A stretch of 64,000 nt of DNA, taken from assembly GCF_003576645.1 (NCBI RefSeq), contig NC_044925.1, forward strand, positions 14,128,649-14,192,648. Reading direction: 5' to 3'. The notes beneath the pieces were generated by a model. The model did not search any database and was not told the origin of the DNA. It saw only the letters and a list, made by a program, of their open reading frames with translations. Made by a program: the position numbers and the translations under genes. This document shows, one piece after another, positions 21,640-35,654 of the stretch. Position 1 is the stretch's first letter. Each line of letters begins with the position of its first letter. The stretch comes from Ipomoea triloba. Taxonomy: Eukaryota; Streptophyta; Magnoliopsida; Solanales; Convolvulaceae.

Positions 21640-21856
21640 CTCAGCATTAACACTCCATTACTGCGCATTTAAGATAGGACGTTGCGCTCAGGAAGATAAA
21701 AGGGCGCTCACAACACTTGCAGAGACACGCAACATTTCTACAGTAAAACCCTTTACTGTATTGAGCATTTTGTACAACACTGTACTCAAACATTGATATT
21801 AATAATAAAAGATACCGACAACACATTATTACCGTCATTGGTGCTTTCGTTGAGAG
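21640..21856 (+). mobile_element. LTR tail and primer-site region of the Tat-type gypsy element
   Basis: The AT-rich stretch ending attattaccgtca at 21837 is followed by ttggtgctttcgttgagagc, which looks like an LTR end plus primer site, and then by the gag region. The start of this LTR is not resolved because antisense Athila-like coding sequence reaches at least 21600. The tRNA identity was not assigned. Confidence 0.5.
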
Positions 21857-21990
21857 CCGAGATCAGATCTCATGCAAACTTCACAAATCACAAACACCCA
21901 GTTCATCTCATCACTATCCATGGCGCAATCCGGATCCAGCAGCTTCCATGGTTCTTGACAGGTGAACAATGGTCACCCTTCAGATGATCT

Positions 21991-24900
21991 TGTAACACCC
22001 CGGACCTACCTTCCCGTACATCCGAGGGAGTTACCGCCACACCTAGAGAGATAGTTCTATCATTCCGCGATAAACCTCACTCTAGGTGCACAGGCTAAGA
22101 GAACTCTCATAACCACAACAGTCACCCAACAGTTGTCTACGCACCTATATACATATCAGCTAAAAAAGCTTAACTAAGCAATATATACATACTTGCACTT
22201 GTACATGCATGAGTTTGCCCCTCGGGTCAAAAATACAGATTAAGGGTCAATTACAACCAGACTAGCCATGTTTAGCCATCACTAAGGCTACAAAAAGTAT
22301 GTACACAAAACAAACTCCCAAGAACACGACGTCTAGTCAATCATGCGGTACACGGGGCCGGTGAACTCTCCCCAGACCAGGTGCCACACCCCCTCGTACC
22401 AGGTGATATGGTCCAAAAACCGAGAGGTGGTTATGACCATCGACCATTCCTCCCAGCAGTCCCGAGGGCTAGGGTCCCACGGGTAAGGGTAGTGCACTAT
22501 GAACTCAAGGGGATCGCTACCTTCTAAAGGCTCTATGGGGTAAAAGCCATAAGTAGCCTGGATCTCATCCATAACAGGGCAAGAAACAAAAGGGGTCGAC
22601 GGAGCTACAGGAGTATCGGGGTTGACGGGAGTTTCAGGAGTATCTGGGCTGACGGGAGCTACAGGATCATACCAGGTGCGTATGGGTCTTCACCCTCCAT
22701 CATCTGTATGTACACGTCGTAATCCATGCCTTCACAAACATACTCCGGTGAACTTTCGGAATTCACCAGGCTACAGGAACTGACACTAGATTGCATCTGT
22801 TAGGAACACAGTGAAGTGCAGTTAGCGCGACGGCTAAGTAAGGATATCCATGGGTTATTCAAAACTAAATAAAGGTTTTGTAAAATTGTTACATGGAAAC
22901 CCTATACCTTACTCATCGGCAGAGATTCTACCTGCAACAGTTATAAATAGCAACTTGCACACACAATAGGCAAAATTCAATACCATCCCGAACCATTTCC
23001 CTCTTGACGAGGTCATTTAATAATCATTTACTTACCCAAAGAACGTATTGTTAAACATTTAAGCATACTAGTAAGTAATGGAAAAAAACAAATTCCACAT
23101 TCTGCTCTTAATCGTTTTACTTAAAAGAAATCTTTCCCTCACAAGGAAATTCTCATCACTTTTCACTTTTCAAAGAGAGAGATCACACGCAACCTTTTAG
23201 TACTTAAATACTTGTCACATCTCTCTTTCCCGTAGCTACGGCGTAACTACATTCATATTTCAAATTTTCATTTGGTCCTAGATAGAAAGTGCGAGGCCTC
23301 TGGAGTTCTTTCTCCACTTTTGACCACTTGGATCGTTGAACTCGGGTTTAGTGGTTATCGCCCGGTCTAATACTGATCCCTTGGACTTATAGGAGCGTTG
23401 GAATGAAATCCTAGCTAGCCTCACTAGGTTCATAAGAACGACACCTACCCGAACATAGAGTGACTATACTTAAGTGTGCACACCCCCGTAGGAGTACCTT
23501 TTCCTTCCGGGTGATATAGTACTCGGCGAATAGACTTCGCCCACAGTATGAATGATCATACACATAACCATCATGCGGGAAAGGCACTTTAAGCCCATCT
23601 TTATCCCGTAGGTTAACAAGGTCCTTCACCACTTTTACTAGAACTAAGGTTTGAAAAGCATTTTTCTACCTTTTCCTTTTCTTGCATCAAAAATATTTTG
23701 GACGTACTTAGGTCAATCCCAATATTCGGAAATTGATTTCCCCTTTAACCAACTCCAGAAATTTCCTTTTCTTTTCCATAACATTTGGATAGTACACTAC
23801 TAACCTTTCACAATGGCAATTCAAGTGTAACTATCATACGATTTCGACACCACATTTTTCACATAGGTATCATACTTGACACATACATCTCAATGCATAT
23901 AACATATACACTTCCCAACCTTAACATGGGCATAACACAGAAAATACATTTATTCTTTACATGCACATAATACCACCTCCTTATAATATTTATAGGTTCA
24001 CACATATGTAACACTACCTACATAACACATGTGCCTAACTACGTAGCATTACACTTCTTACTAACAACATATATATTTACGGTTTATAGGTACCATATGC
24101 TTATACTCCAATTGTGTCATTTATATCATTTATATATACATATATATATTCGGCACACACACACACACGCCTATATATATATATACACGTACACACCCAC
24201 ACCCACATACATATACACACACGTCACATTTATATATATATACACATGAATACATAATTGCCCTTCCTCATAGCATGTGTATTCCTATCATATCATTACT
24301 ATACCATCAAGACATAATCTTCTCATCACATAGATTTTCATGTTCACAAGTTAACAATAATCCATAACCTAGCTATCAATGATCTAGTTTCAAACAACCT
24401 CAACCAATTAAAGGGATTCCTTACCTCAACCGGGTTACTAGTCTCGTAGAAGATTCTTGGAGTTGATTTCCCCCAATTTCACCTTAAGAAATCTTAACTT
24501 AGATTCATGTTCTAGGAGAGAAAATAAAGCTATTTACTGAATAAAATTGAAATTTTACCGAAAAGCTTGAGACTTGTGTAGAAAGTTTGGCTATGTGAAG
24601 CTCTGATGGAGAATGAAGATGATCTTACTCTCTCTCTTCTCCTTGAATTTTCGGCCAAATGAAGGAAAATGGCGAAAAAAATGACTTTATAAGCTTAAAC
24701 CCACTTGGTTGACTAGTCTCCATAATATGTGGTAATTAATTGTGACAAGTGTCACTCACTTATGGTTTGCTCTTGAAAAAAATATCTTAGCTTAGACTGA
24801 TCGGGATTAAATCAGATGAGTTCTCGGTAGAAACTAATTAAACTCAAATAATTTTCAAAACCAAAAATTTATCCCAGACTGAAACTTAAAATTGAGCTAG

Positions 24901-25215
24901 GTTCGGTACACCGCGAAATTTCGCGATGTACGATCAAAAATAATTTTTTGCTGCTATGGGCTAATTTAATTAAATAGGAAATTCAAGAATAATAGTACGG
25001 TGTTTAATAATCCATTTCCTAGGAAATCCGAGCTCAAAATTCATCCTTAAAAATTTTACGGTTCGTGACCGGTACGTACGATCGCAGCTTATTACTAACT
25101 GTCCTTACTTATAATAATTTCTTTGAGGTATCGGGAGATCATCTCATGAATGCTATAGCCTAAAGAAATATTTTTCGAACCTTAATCTTCTTACTGGAAT
25201 AGGTGAGGGGTTACA
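21991..25215 (-). mobile_element. F1 solo LTR (copy L3), target duplication gatct
   Basis: Its plus-strand left end is tgtaacaccccgg and its right end ggtgaggggttaca. The flanks gatct (21986-21990 and 25216-25220) are identical, and no internal retroelement sequence is present, so this is a solo LTR of 3225 bases. It carries the shared 3' module near 22000-22100, the 26-base palindrome at 24906-24931 and the CpG-rich block near 25057-25090. CA/TA microsatellites lie at 24120-24245. It splits the Tat element close to the gag start. Confidence 0.92.
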
Positions 25216-27053
25216 GATCTTCGTGAGCAGCTCAACAACAACCACGTGGGAGATCGCTGCGAGGGTGATCATTGCAGCTAGATCAACAACAATCATCGCT
25301 GAGAAGGCGATCTCCGTAGCCAACTCAACAACAACCTCGGTGGGGGCCACGCTCACCTCCTAGTGAATGCTGCTCCTATACAAGCCGTGGACTTCCAAGC
25401 AGCAACGCAGGTCATCCAACAAGCGACGGCGACGATGGCCCAGCTAGTAGCAGGAATGCAAGGCCAGGCTTTACCACCGCTACTGCCTCTCCCGGAGGTG
25501 GAAGTGCAATCTCCAAGACGAGAAAGAACTCAACGATAGGACGACGATTCTCAGCCAAGGCCGGCAGCTTCCAGATCTATCCGGGAGCGCCCTACAGCTT
25601 CCAGATCTGTTCGGGATCAACTGGGGGTACAAGGATCCTCCAATAGAGGCCCACGTCAATAAGGAAGCAGGACGGTAACTAGACGACCACCAGGAGAAGG
25701 CGTGGGCGAATCTGGTGAACCGGTTCCGCGTCACTCCACTAGACACAGAACACCGTAGGAAGACTTGGTTGAGAAACTCAAAGGAAAATATATGACTTAG
25801 AGAGGAAAGTTGAAGCAAGAGAACACTCACCAGAACCGGAGGTAAGAATGGCTGCCCCATTCTCTCCGGACATAATGGAAGTACCTCTCCCAAAGGATTT
25901 CCGGTTACCCACCATCAAAGCCTACACCGGGACTTCGGACCCGCGTGCCCATATGACCAGATACAAAGCAGCCATGGTAATGATAGGAGACAGCGATGCC
26001 ATCATGTGCAAAGCGTTCTTGTCTACTTTGGACGGAACGACGCAGGATTGGTTCAATACAATCCCATATGGATCGATCCAGACCTTTGCAGAACTGTCCA
26101 AGAACTTCTTAACATATTTCTCTGGAAATATACAACATAAAAAGCCATTCTCGCATCTCTGTGGAGTAAAGCAAGTTAGGGGGGAAAGCCTGCGAAACTT
26201 TTTAAGCAAATGGAAAAAATAAGTTAATAATGTGTATGACTTCGATTTAAAGGCAACAATCCTCATCTTCATTCAAGCATTGAGGTCAGCCGATTTCCAC
26301 AAACAGCTGAACGCCTACCACCCACGCTCCTATGAGGACAGCCAACCGGTACGTTGATGCAGAAGAGGCTGACAGGAAAAAGAAACATGAGGAGGAAGGT
26401 AGAAGGGGTGGGCGACCTGATAAAGTTGGTCCGTCCAACTAGGCACCACGACCAAACCAACCACCCGGATAGAAGGGAAGGGATGAGTGACTTTGTCTCA
26501 TCCCACTACAACATCTGACACCACTAACTCACCCGGTTAGTGTAATCCTAAATCAATCTGAGGAAATGGGGATCGTGCAATTTCCGCTAGAATGCATGAA
26601 AGTCTCTCCAAACGTGGATCAATCCAAGTACTGTTGATTTCATAGGCAGGTGGGCCACGATACTGATGAATGCAACGTGTTAAAGCGCCAGATCGAAGAG
26701 CTCATCCAGAGGGGCTATTTCAAACAATTTGCCAGCAACAACCACGCAACCCACCCAAGAACGTCTGGAAGAAGGATTATAGCTCCAAACCATCATTCTT
26801 GAATACCAGGAAAAGGGAGCATGACCAACTGATGGAGCGAGAGGAAGCTGAAAAAGAAGCAGAGGAGCCGAGACAACATAAGAAACAAACCATACACTTC
26901 ATTTATGGAGGCGTCGTTGGAGGAGACACACAAGCCGAGAGGAAAAAATGGAGCCGACAGTTATACGTAGGAGAGGTGGTAAGCCTCCAAGAGGAAAAAA
27001 GCAGAAGCGGGAAGCCATCACCTTCTCTGATGATGACCTCCCGGAAGGACCAT
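25216..27053 (+). pseudogene. Tat-type Ty3-gypsy gag
   Basis: After the solo LTR the gag reading resumes, with stops, through VIQQATATMAQLVAGMQGQA. A clean 124-codon stretch (25848-26222) reads PFSPDIMEVPLPKDFRLPTI and LDGTTQDWFNTIPYGSI, the retrotransposon gag core of the Tat lineage. A stop at 26221 is followed in the same sense by RSADFHKQLNAYHPRSYED. A zinc-knuckle-like Cys/His block (HRQVGHDTDEC, 26640-26680) has TGA in place of an expected residue just before its His. Reading continues to the F1 insertion at 27053. Gag would form the particle; this copy is dead. Confidence 0.8.
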
Positions 27054-28965
27054 TGTAATACCCCGTATTTTCCTAACATTATTATTTTATCCTAAGGCGT
27101 TGACATTCATAAGTTATGATCTTCAGATATTTCAAAAGAATTTTTATAAGTGAGTATAGTTGTTATTAAGCTGCGATTTACGTACCGGTCACGAACCGTA
27201 ATAATTTTAGGAGCTGGTATTCGGACCCAATTATCCTAGGAAATGAATTATTAGACACCATACTATTATTCTTGAATTTCCTATTTAATTAAATTAACCC
27301 ATAGCAGCAAAAATTTGTTTTTGATCGTACATCGCGAAATTTCGCGGTGTACTGAACCTAGCCTAATTTTAAGTTTCAGTCTGGAGTAAATTTTTGGTTT
27401 CGAAAATTATTTGAATTAAATTAGTTTCTACCGAGAATTCATTTGTTTTAATCCCGAACAGTCCAAAAGAAGATATTTTCCCTTACCCACCACAAGATTG
27501 TGACAAGTGTCACATTAATGACCATGTGGATATATATTAATTAAGATGAGTTGGATAAGTCTTGCAAGGGATAAGCTTAGTCTCCAAGTCTTATAAGGGA
27601 TAATATATAAGTTTGCATTTTATTTTCCCTCATTTCTTCCTCTCTTGTGACCGAAATAGTGAGGGAAAGAGAGAGAAAATAGATCTCATTTTCATCTTCA
27701 TTCTTCCTTGAGTTCAAAGAGCTTCCATAGCCAATTTCTTCGTCAAGATCATCACCTATTCGGTAAATTTCAATTTTAATCGGTTCAAAAGCTTTGTTTT
27801 CTTCCCTAGAACCTAACTAGAAGTTAAGAATTCCTAAATTATTGTTATGGTGGTATATTTTGCCTAGGGATTTTGGTGAAAGAATTAAGTGTTGATGAGA
27901 GTTTTGATCTTCAAGGGTAAGATTTCATGTTCACTAAAATTATTATTTACCCCATATATATGTATATTTATATATGGTATGCTATGATAACAAAACTACG
28001 TGTTTTACAAAATTATGTGCATAAGAATGTTCATGTGATCACAAGTTCATTGCATAATATGTGTGGATTCCCGAATTATCGAGAATGGATTTTTACGGGT
28101 CAAACCCGTGTGTTGAGTAAATGCTTGGCTTGGAATTTTAGTATATGTACATTCCTATGAAGAATGATGTATTCTTATGGAGTGAATTATTGTGGAGAAA
28201 AATGTGTTTTGAGAAATTATATATTTTTGAAGAAGATATTTATCATGAGGAAATGATATATTTTGGAAATTATATGTACATATTTAGTCTTGGAGGATAA
28301 GAATACTTGCTGCCGGGGTGAGCCGGAAATCTCACAAACCTTTTTTGGAAAATATATGAGAATCTTGGGCTGTGGTCCAGATTATTATGAGCACTAGAGC
28401 TGCGGTTCTATTTGCTATTGAGATGAGAATCTAGGGCTGCGGTCCTATTGGTGGAGTATTGTTTTTTTTTATTGGTATCTAATCCTCCTTGACAAATATG
28501 TTATTTTGGAAAATGATATCTCCACATGTATTTTGGGAAAATATTTTATGAAGATTATGAGACAAATGATATATATATATATATATGGTTTTGGAAAGAA
28601 TATGATTGTTGAAAATCATAAAACCCAAGCCTATATTTTACGGGGTGAAATGGAACTTACTTAGCTTATGCTAATTTTGGGATATACACCCCTTTGTTTT
28701 TGTGTTAAAATGATTTTGCAGGTGAACATGAATAGGATGGAAGAATAGACACCCTGGAAGATTTATTATTTTGAGGAATACCCAGTTGTATTAAGTTGGA
28801 TGTTGATGTGGTTGTTTGATGTTGTAAGTTTAGCCTTAACGTTTGGGTATAGGAGAGATACCTAAGCGTGGCGGTAACACCCAGTTTTCTGCTGGTTAGA
28901 TGCTTCCGCAATGTATTATTAAGGATTTTGAAATAAATCCAAGATGTGAAAATTGGGGTGTTACA
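27054..28965 (+). mobile_element. F1 solo LTR (copy L4), target duplication accat
   Basis: It runs from tgtaataccccgtatttt to attggggtgttaca, flanked by accat at 27049-27053 and 28966-28970. The Tat element reading stops at its left edge and resumes at its right edge, so the insertion is precise. Its 1912 bases make it the shortest complete F1 copy. It carries the CpG-rich block (about 27168-27200) and the 26-base palindrome (27327-27352). Confidence 0.93.
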
Positions 28966-29350
28966 ACCATTGCCTCACCGAGACGCATTGGTGATCAAGA
29001 TGGACATCAATGACATCATCGTTCATCGCATACTCGTAGACACCGGAAGCTCAGTCAACGTGATGCATTATGATGCCTTCACTAAATTGGGGTTACCCAG
29101 AAATCAGCTCAAAGAGGTATGGACTATGCTTTTTGGTTTTACTGGGGATTCAATAGAAACGGAGGTATCTGTGATATTGCCAGTAGAGATAGGCACGCGC
29201 CTCAACATATGCAAGACGAACATGGAGTTCATCGTGGTAAGACTCACATGTGCTCATAACATCATACGGGGGAGGCTGGCTTTGGAGGAGATCAATGCGA
29301 TAATTTCGATGGAGCACCTGTGTATAAAAGTTCCCACGCGAACGGGATAA
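28966..29350 (+). pseudogene. Tat-type gypsy aspartic protease
   Basis: The frame reads PLPHRDALVIKMDIND, then HRILVDTGSSVNVMHYDAF, a retropepsin-like active site (DTGSS) in the context typical of Tat elements, and ends at 29350. The beginning of the region lies left of the F1 solo LTR. The enzyme would process gag-pol. The short frame and downstream shifts make this copy non-functional. Confidence 0.8.
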
Positions 29351-29508
29351 GAGTCGTGAGAGGGGACCAAAGAGCAGCCCGCAGCTGTTACGTTAAAGCA
29401 TGTAAGAAAATTGGACAGAAAGATCTGCAGGTCCACACCATTGCAGAAAAAGTGCCAAAGGAAGAGGAGGCCTGGCCCCGTGCTGAGCCTGCATATGAAA
29501 CATAAGAT

Positions 29509-30169
29509 GTGGTGATTGATCCCGCACGAACAGATAGAGTTGTAAAGATTGGCACCGGTTTGGCACTAGAGCTAAAAGCCCAGATAGTCGAGGTCATCCA
29601 ACAGTTTAAAGAAGTCTTTGCATGGGGTCCAGAACATAATCCAGGTATTGATAAGTGCATCATAACTCATAAATTTGCTGTGGAACCCAACAAGAAACCA
29701 GTGCAGCAAAGGAAGAGATACATGTCGGCAGAGCGAAGGGACTTTGTGAAAAAGGAGGTGGTCGCGTTATCGCATGCTGGGCATGTCATGGAGATTTATT
29801 ATCGCTAGTGGTTGAGCAACATAGTCTTGGCCCCAAAAGGATCCACCTGGAGAATGTGTGTAGACTATACAGATCTTAATCGAGCCTGCCCTATGGACCG
29901 GTTTCCACTGCCAAACACAGATCAACTGGTGGACGAAACGGCAGGATGCGAATTGATGAGCTTCATGGATGCCTTCCGAGGGTACCATCAGATATCTATG
30001 CATGAGGAAGATGTTGAGAAGACTGCATTCACCACCCAGAAGGCGTATTTTGCTACTTGGTCATGCCATTCGGCCTAAAAAATGCAGGCGCCACTTACAC
30101 TCGGATTGTAGCCAAATTGGTTGGAAAGGTGCTGGGACGGAACATGGAGGCATACGTGGACGACATGAT
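29509..30169 (+). pseudogene. Tat-type gypsy reverse transcriptase, N-terminal half to YVDD
   Basis: The frame carries FKEVFAWGPEHNPGID, a TAG near 29808 just before WLSNIVLAPKGSTWRMCVDY, TDLNRACPMDRFPLPNTDQL, ELMSFMDAFRGYHQISMHEE and EKTAFTT. One frameshift follows, then MPFGLKNAGATY and MEAYVDDMI. The catalytic YVDD is intact at about 30152-30163 and the reading ends six bases later at the F2 LTR. RNase H and integrase are not seen to the right, so the 3' half is lost or lies elsewhere. Confidence 0.85.
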
Positions 30170-31670
30170 TGTGACACCCCAACTTTTCACAAGCCGAGAT
30201 AGCTAAACTTTAACACAAAAGCTGCCTATCTCAACTATCAAACATAACATAGCGGAAGCAATTTATAACCTAAGGGGTATCATGCCACATCTAGGTAAGA
30301 AAAACACGGCCTAGATGCACAGGCTAACCAAGAACTGAACCAAATAATATATAAATCCTCAAAAACATCGTCAAAACAACCAAAATCTAAACAAGAGTAT
30401 GTAGAATCTCAACATCGGCACACATGCCCAAAACATAAAGTCTAAACATCATAAACTAGTCTAAGCCGCCTCATAAAGATAAGCTCTAACGCGCTCTCGC
30501 TTAGACTTATTACATACCTGGAAAACATGTAAGAAACCGTTAGCAAAAGACTGCTAAGCAACCACCATTCACACTAGCAAGGACATACATATATATATAT
30601 AGTAAGTTTGCAAATAGGTTTACGCACCCATATAGAATATACACACCAACGAACTGTTCAGTATTTAAAATCGGATACTCAACAACAACACGCTGAATAA
30701 AGGATAAACCAAGACTTTCTAACAATACCAATATCCAATCAAATTGCACAAGACAACAAGTCTATAACAAAATATCGACCGAATCAAGAATTCAATAGAA
30801 TACTCATAAGAAACAACCAAACCAGGATATATCCAAGAATAACCAATAACCAATGAGATACGATACAACTCAAGAATCAAGTAAGAGACCAAACAGACCT
30901 CAACCTAAGGATAAGCACCAACCCTTACCCTCCAACCAGCATACTATTCCTCATACCAATCATCAAACCCAAACTCAGTTCACAGAGGCATATAATGCCC
31001 AAATCATAGAGGCAAATGGTGCCCAAATACACAGAGGCAAATGGTGCCCAAATACATAGAGGCAAATGGTGCCCAAATACACAGAGGCAAGTAGTGCGCA
31101 AATACACAAAGGCAAATGGTGCCCAAATACATAGAGGCAAGTAGTGCCCAAATACACAAAGGCAAATGGTGCCCAAATACACAGAGGCCAGTCATGCCCA
31201 TGATTGATTCACCCTCAAACACCCCAAAGATACTCAAAGATCCACCATCCACATCCAACCTCAGACTCAACCCAAGAACAACCACTCAAAGTATTCATCT
31301 CAGATTATGAACACAACCAACTCCCAGGGAATATAATCAAGGATTCAACTAACCAAGAGACTCGAATAATGAACCAAGATATGTGAATAATTACTCCAAA
31401 AACATGGTAAAATACTCAGCAAAATACTCCAACAACATTCAGAAACAATGGTGAAACAACCAAACCAAAAGATCACAAAACGGTTTACTGGATTCAGAAT
31501 TCCATCAGAACTGGCGGAACACCCGAACGGAACACGCCCCTCCGCCACCTCCTTTCGTAAGAAGGGAACGGAACACGTCGGCAGAGCACCCCCTTCCGCC
31601 AACCCTCACCGCCGTCCACTTGCGGAAGCCTCCAGCGGGACACATTAAACCGCTTCTAATGGATTAAATT
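30170..31670 (-). mobile_element. F2-family gypsy LTR (copy M1), 3'-terminal part
   Basis: The plus-strand edge is tgtgacaccccaacttttca, as at 50441 and (variant) 62171. It shares the gcctgtgcatctag-type module, inverted, near 30310, and a minisatellite at 30981-31200, and is similar to M2 up to the lccgcc-rich stretch around 31500-31660. Beyond about 31670 the similarity to M2 fades. The other LTR end is uncertain; a decayed end (aatttacagatgttaca) at 37320-37336 is possible. The left flank is atgat, with no matching duplication found. Confidence 0.7.
30981..31200. repeat. 25-base minisatellite in F2 LTR copy M1
   Basis: About eight to nine imperfect copies of a 25-base unit (core aggcaaatggtgcccaaata) lie in tandem; gcccaaatac recurs at 31021, 31046 and 31071. 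All frames stay partly open because of the repeat, so the small ORFs here are not genes. Confidence 0.88.
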
Positions 31671-32179
31671 ATAATATCTACATGATATTGAGGCGATTCG
31701 CTCTCATGCTCAATGCCATGTACTTCGTGCCTGCAAAATAACTAAAGATGGGAAAACAATGTCAGCACGACGGCTGGTAAGACTTACTCCACCCCGTAAA
31801 ACATTTTTGCACATAGCACCTTTGAGCACATAGGAGCATATAATTTCACATTAATCCCTTAAACATTTTATTATCATCAATACGAATAAACTTTATCCAA
31901 TTAGCAAATATACCCACAAAATTCCTAGGAGATCAAGGCTTGCCTATCCGTAATCCAAAAACATTCAACCACTCTATCCTCAACATTTCATATAATCATT
32001 TCCTCAAGACATTTCATAATACCATCAATAGTCAAAAGAATTTATTCACTCATAAAATATCCACCAAAAATAGAGTAATAAATTCCTTAAAAACAATCAC
32101 CAAAAAGAGAATTTCAATCTCTCAATTAATTACCAAAGAGAGAATTCCAATCTCTCTAAAAAACAACTAAATAGAGAGT
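31671..32179 (-). other. LTR-like AT-rich sequence between M1 and L5
   Basis: No ORF of interest. The stretch cacgacggctggtaagactt near 31770 resembles gcgacggctaagtaagg found inside F1 and other LTRs on the same strand, so this is probably LTR sequence of a further type. Purine-rich repeats (aagagagaatt-caatctctc) end at the L5 insertion. Confidence 0.5.
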
Positions 32180-34912
32180 TGTAATACCCTCTTTTTGGTG
32201 CCCAAATACGCTGCGATCGTACGTACCGGTCACGAACCGTAAAATTTTTGGAAGCTTGTGTTCGGACCCGTTTGTCATAGGAAATGAATTATTAGACACC
32301 ATACTATTATTCTTGAATTTCCTATTTAATTAAATCAGCTCATAGTAGCGAAAATTTATTTTGATCGTACATCGCTAAATTTCGCGGTGTACCGAACTTA
32401 GCCCAATTTTGAGGTTTAGTTTGAGATAAAATTTTTGGTTTCAAAATTTTTGGATTTAAATTATTTTCTACTGAGAATTCATCTGTTTCAATCCCGGTCA
32501 GTATAAGCTAAGATATTTATTCTACTTACCACTAGAAAGTGACACATGTCACTAATTTTCACCATGTATTATTATTATATTATTTTAGAGTTGATATAAC
32601 TAGCTTAAGTCTTCAATTTTATCCATTTTCCCCTCAAAAATTTGAAATTTCCAAGAGGAAAACAAGAGAGAATATTTCATCTTCATTCTTGAGTTCAAGC
32701 TTCAACAACTAGGGTTTTCCATATCAAGATCATCTTTGTTCGGTAAATTTCTATTTTAATCGGTTCAAAAGTTTTGTCCTCCGTCCTAGATCTTGAATCC
32801 AAGTATAGTTTTCTTAAAATATGTGGTTATGATGTTATATACTTCCTAGGATTTGTAGGAAAATTTTGAGGTAAGAAAATCCTATTTTACTGATTATTTT
32901 AGTATAGTTAGTGTTCTCAAGGATCTAATATTATGTATGTTGTGGATAATTTATGGATTGTGTAGAAGAACCAAAGGAAGTGGAAGAGTGAGCATCTAGA
33001 GGAAGTTAGTAACATTTTCAAGAAGATAAGGTAATCTTTATGTCCACCAAAACCTTTTTCCACCATGATATTCATGAATTTCTTGATAAAGTATGGATAT
33101 AAAGATTTTAGTAGATGAAATTTGGTGTGATTGTGGTATAGCAAGAGTATATGTGTAGATATGGGTATGATATGTTGTGGTGAATATATGAAGAAGACTT
33201 GTATAAATATGTAGAATCTTATATATATACATATATACGTGTAATATTATTATTACACTTGTGAAAATATTGACAAGAAACTAAGACAGATTTCTGGCTG
33301 TAACTTCCGAGAATTTCTGGGAAAAATCGGTAAAGTATTTTGATCCAATATTTTTTTATACATGTAGTTTTATAAGTGTAGAACCTACATATAAAATTTC
33401 ATAATTTTTGGAGTAGTATAAGTATGGTTTCCGAATTATTTTCCAAAACTGGTCCAGAGAGAAGAAAATTCCGGACAGCACACTGCCAAGGGCAAAAATG
33501 GAATTTTCTGTGTTAATTCGTGAACCAAAATGACCAAAACTTTTTATGGACATCAAGTACTATGAGTTAGGGTTCTACCATAAAAATTTCAAGTGAAAAA
33601 GAGTTCGGGAACTATCTTTACCGGCTCAATCTTTCAGACTGCGCCAAGCTGAAATTTTCTTATAAGGAGGTGGTATTATGTATATGAAACCTATGTATAT
33701 ACGTGTAGTATATATATTTATGTGTGTAGTATATATATATATATATACACGTGTGATGTGTGTGTGTTTAAACTATATATATATATGTACATATATGAGT
33801 ATATATGTATAATTAAATAAAGGTTGTATCTCTGTATATATGTGCGGTATGTGTACTTTATGTGAGTATGCATAAATGTGGAAAATGTTATGTTAAATGC
33901 ATATATACATATGTGTAGTGTGATGATGGGAAATGTGTTGAGCAAAATGTTTTGAGAGACAACACCATACACGAAGGTAGGTTTATACTATTTAAAGTGT
34001 GTTATGTGAGAAAGTAAAGAATGAGATAAAATGAAATTATGGTGTGAGGTTGGAGACTATTCCTTTTAACATTCACAATGGATTCACAAACATTGGGCCC
34101 TGAAGTGATTGGTGTTAACCACGTTGAGTAACCTTGTAGAAACAGATCCAGGGTTACTAGAGCTAGTGACTAACCTGCGGGCTTGGAATCCCGACAAGGG
34201 GTGTGCACACTAAAGGTCCTAGATCTGCTTCCCCTAGTTGGAATAACTAGGTTGTGGTGAGGTGGTGGAAACGAGAAGGAAATTGTGGTGTTAATCGGAA
34301 TATCTTTAACGTTATTATGGTAAAACCTGGTTATTTCTATTTAAATGTTTATATGATTATGAGTACGAGTATGAGTATGGGTATGATTATGAGTATGATA
34401 TTGTGTATACAGGTGGAAATTGTGATTATTGGCACATATTTTCTTTGAAACAATAATGAGGAAATGAATATCTCTTATATGAGAAATCTTGTTGAAAATG
34501 GGTTATCATGTGAAATGAATTGTTTTTCGAAAACAAAGAATAAAACTATTTTCCAAAACCATGATTTTACACGGTGGAGTAGGGATTACTTAGCACTATG
34601 TGTTAATTCTGTTTTCCAAATGAATTTCAGGTATGGAATAGATCTTGATATCCGAGAGCGATAGAAGAGAAAATGGATCTACTCTTGATGATAGAGATCA
34701 CTATGGTTTTTGAGTTGTATATTACTGGGATGTAAGGCAGTAATAGTATGTATTAATAAGGATAGTAGATGTAAAGACTACCTTAGCATCTAAGTTGTAA
34801 TAAACTTAGGTGTGGAGTAGCACCTCTGGATTTTATGCGCTTCCGTTTTGGGAAATTAGTAATTATGATTAATTATGCCTTTTAGTATGATGGAAAATCT
34901 GGGGGTGTTACA
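32180..34912 (+). mobile_element. F1 solo LTR (copy L5), target duplication agagt
   Basis: It starts tgtaataccctct and ends ctgggggtgttaca, flanked by agagt at 32175-32179 and 34913-34917. It carries the CpG-rich block (32205-32240), the 26-base palindrome with one change (32367-32392), and the roughly 390-base module (33276-33660) shared only with L6 and L7. No internal coding sequence is present. Confidence 0.92.
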
Positions 34913-34917
34913 AGAGT

Positions 34918-35621
34918 ATCCAAAACTGTCACAATAATCACCAAAAGTAAGACTTTCTAATAATAAGTTAACTTTTCAAATGTCTAATAATAGTCATTAT
35001 ATATAGTGTCAAGGAGTAATGAATCCAAATGGAACGTTTCATGCTTCCAAACCAATACCAAACCAGCCGGACGAATTAACGAACCGGTGGCCAAAACCAA
35101 ATTCAAACCAACCGGACAACTCTATGAACCGGTGGCCAAAACCAAATAGAGAGAACTCAACTCTCACAATAATAATAGTAACCAAAAAGGAGAGTTTAAA
35201 ACATCCAAGTATCACCATCCTCGGTGACAAAATATATACATAACCAAATCCTTCAAATTTCACATCTTACATCAAAAGTCATTACACCCAAGCACTCATA
35301 TAACTTTATACCTATATCTATGACCTTTGTACTCATTAAACCAATTGGAAGTTCAGATTACCAATTCTCACCAACTTACCATGACAAAATGAATACTTTT
35401 ATTTCCTTCAATGAAAAATTTACCAAATTCACAACTTCACCATAATTCATTATTTCTCCATAAATCCATAAATTCCCATAATTCGTAGCTTCACAGACTA
35501 CCAAATCTCATAATTCCATCACATATTCCATACTTTTAATTTATATACCCTAATTCACAATTTAAATAATTTCATAATCTCACGTAATGTATTACAATAT
35601 TCACATAATATCACAAATCTA

Positions 35622-35654
<33 letters not shown>

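Noticed and set aside
22333..22572. 79-codon minus-strand frame as a gene
   Set aside because: Lies inside a solo LTR and resembles no family I know; other F1 copies do not conserve it.
21991..25215. DNA transposon with terminal inverted repeats (TGTAACACCCC / GGGGTTACA)
   Set aside because: The short inverted ends, 5-base target duplications, size and shared LTR modules fit LTRs; no transposase or long terminal inverted repeat is present.
30981..31200. CRISPR-like array
   Set aside because: Units are contiguous without unique spacers, in a plant LTR.
31448..31648. 66-codon frame in the F2 LTR
   Set aside because: Not conserved in frame in the two other F2 copies; LTR sequence.
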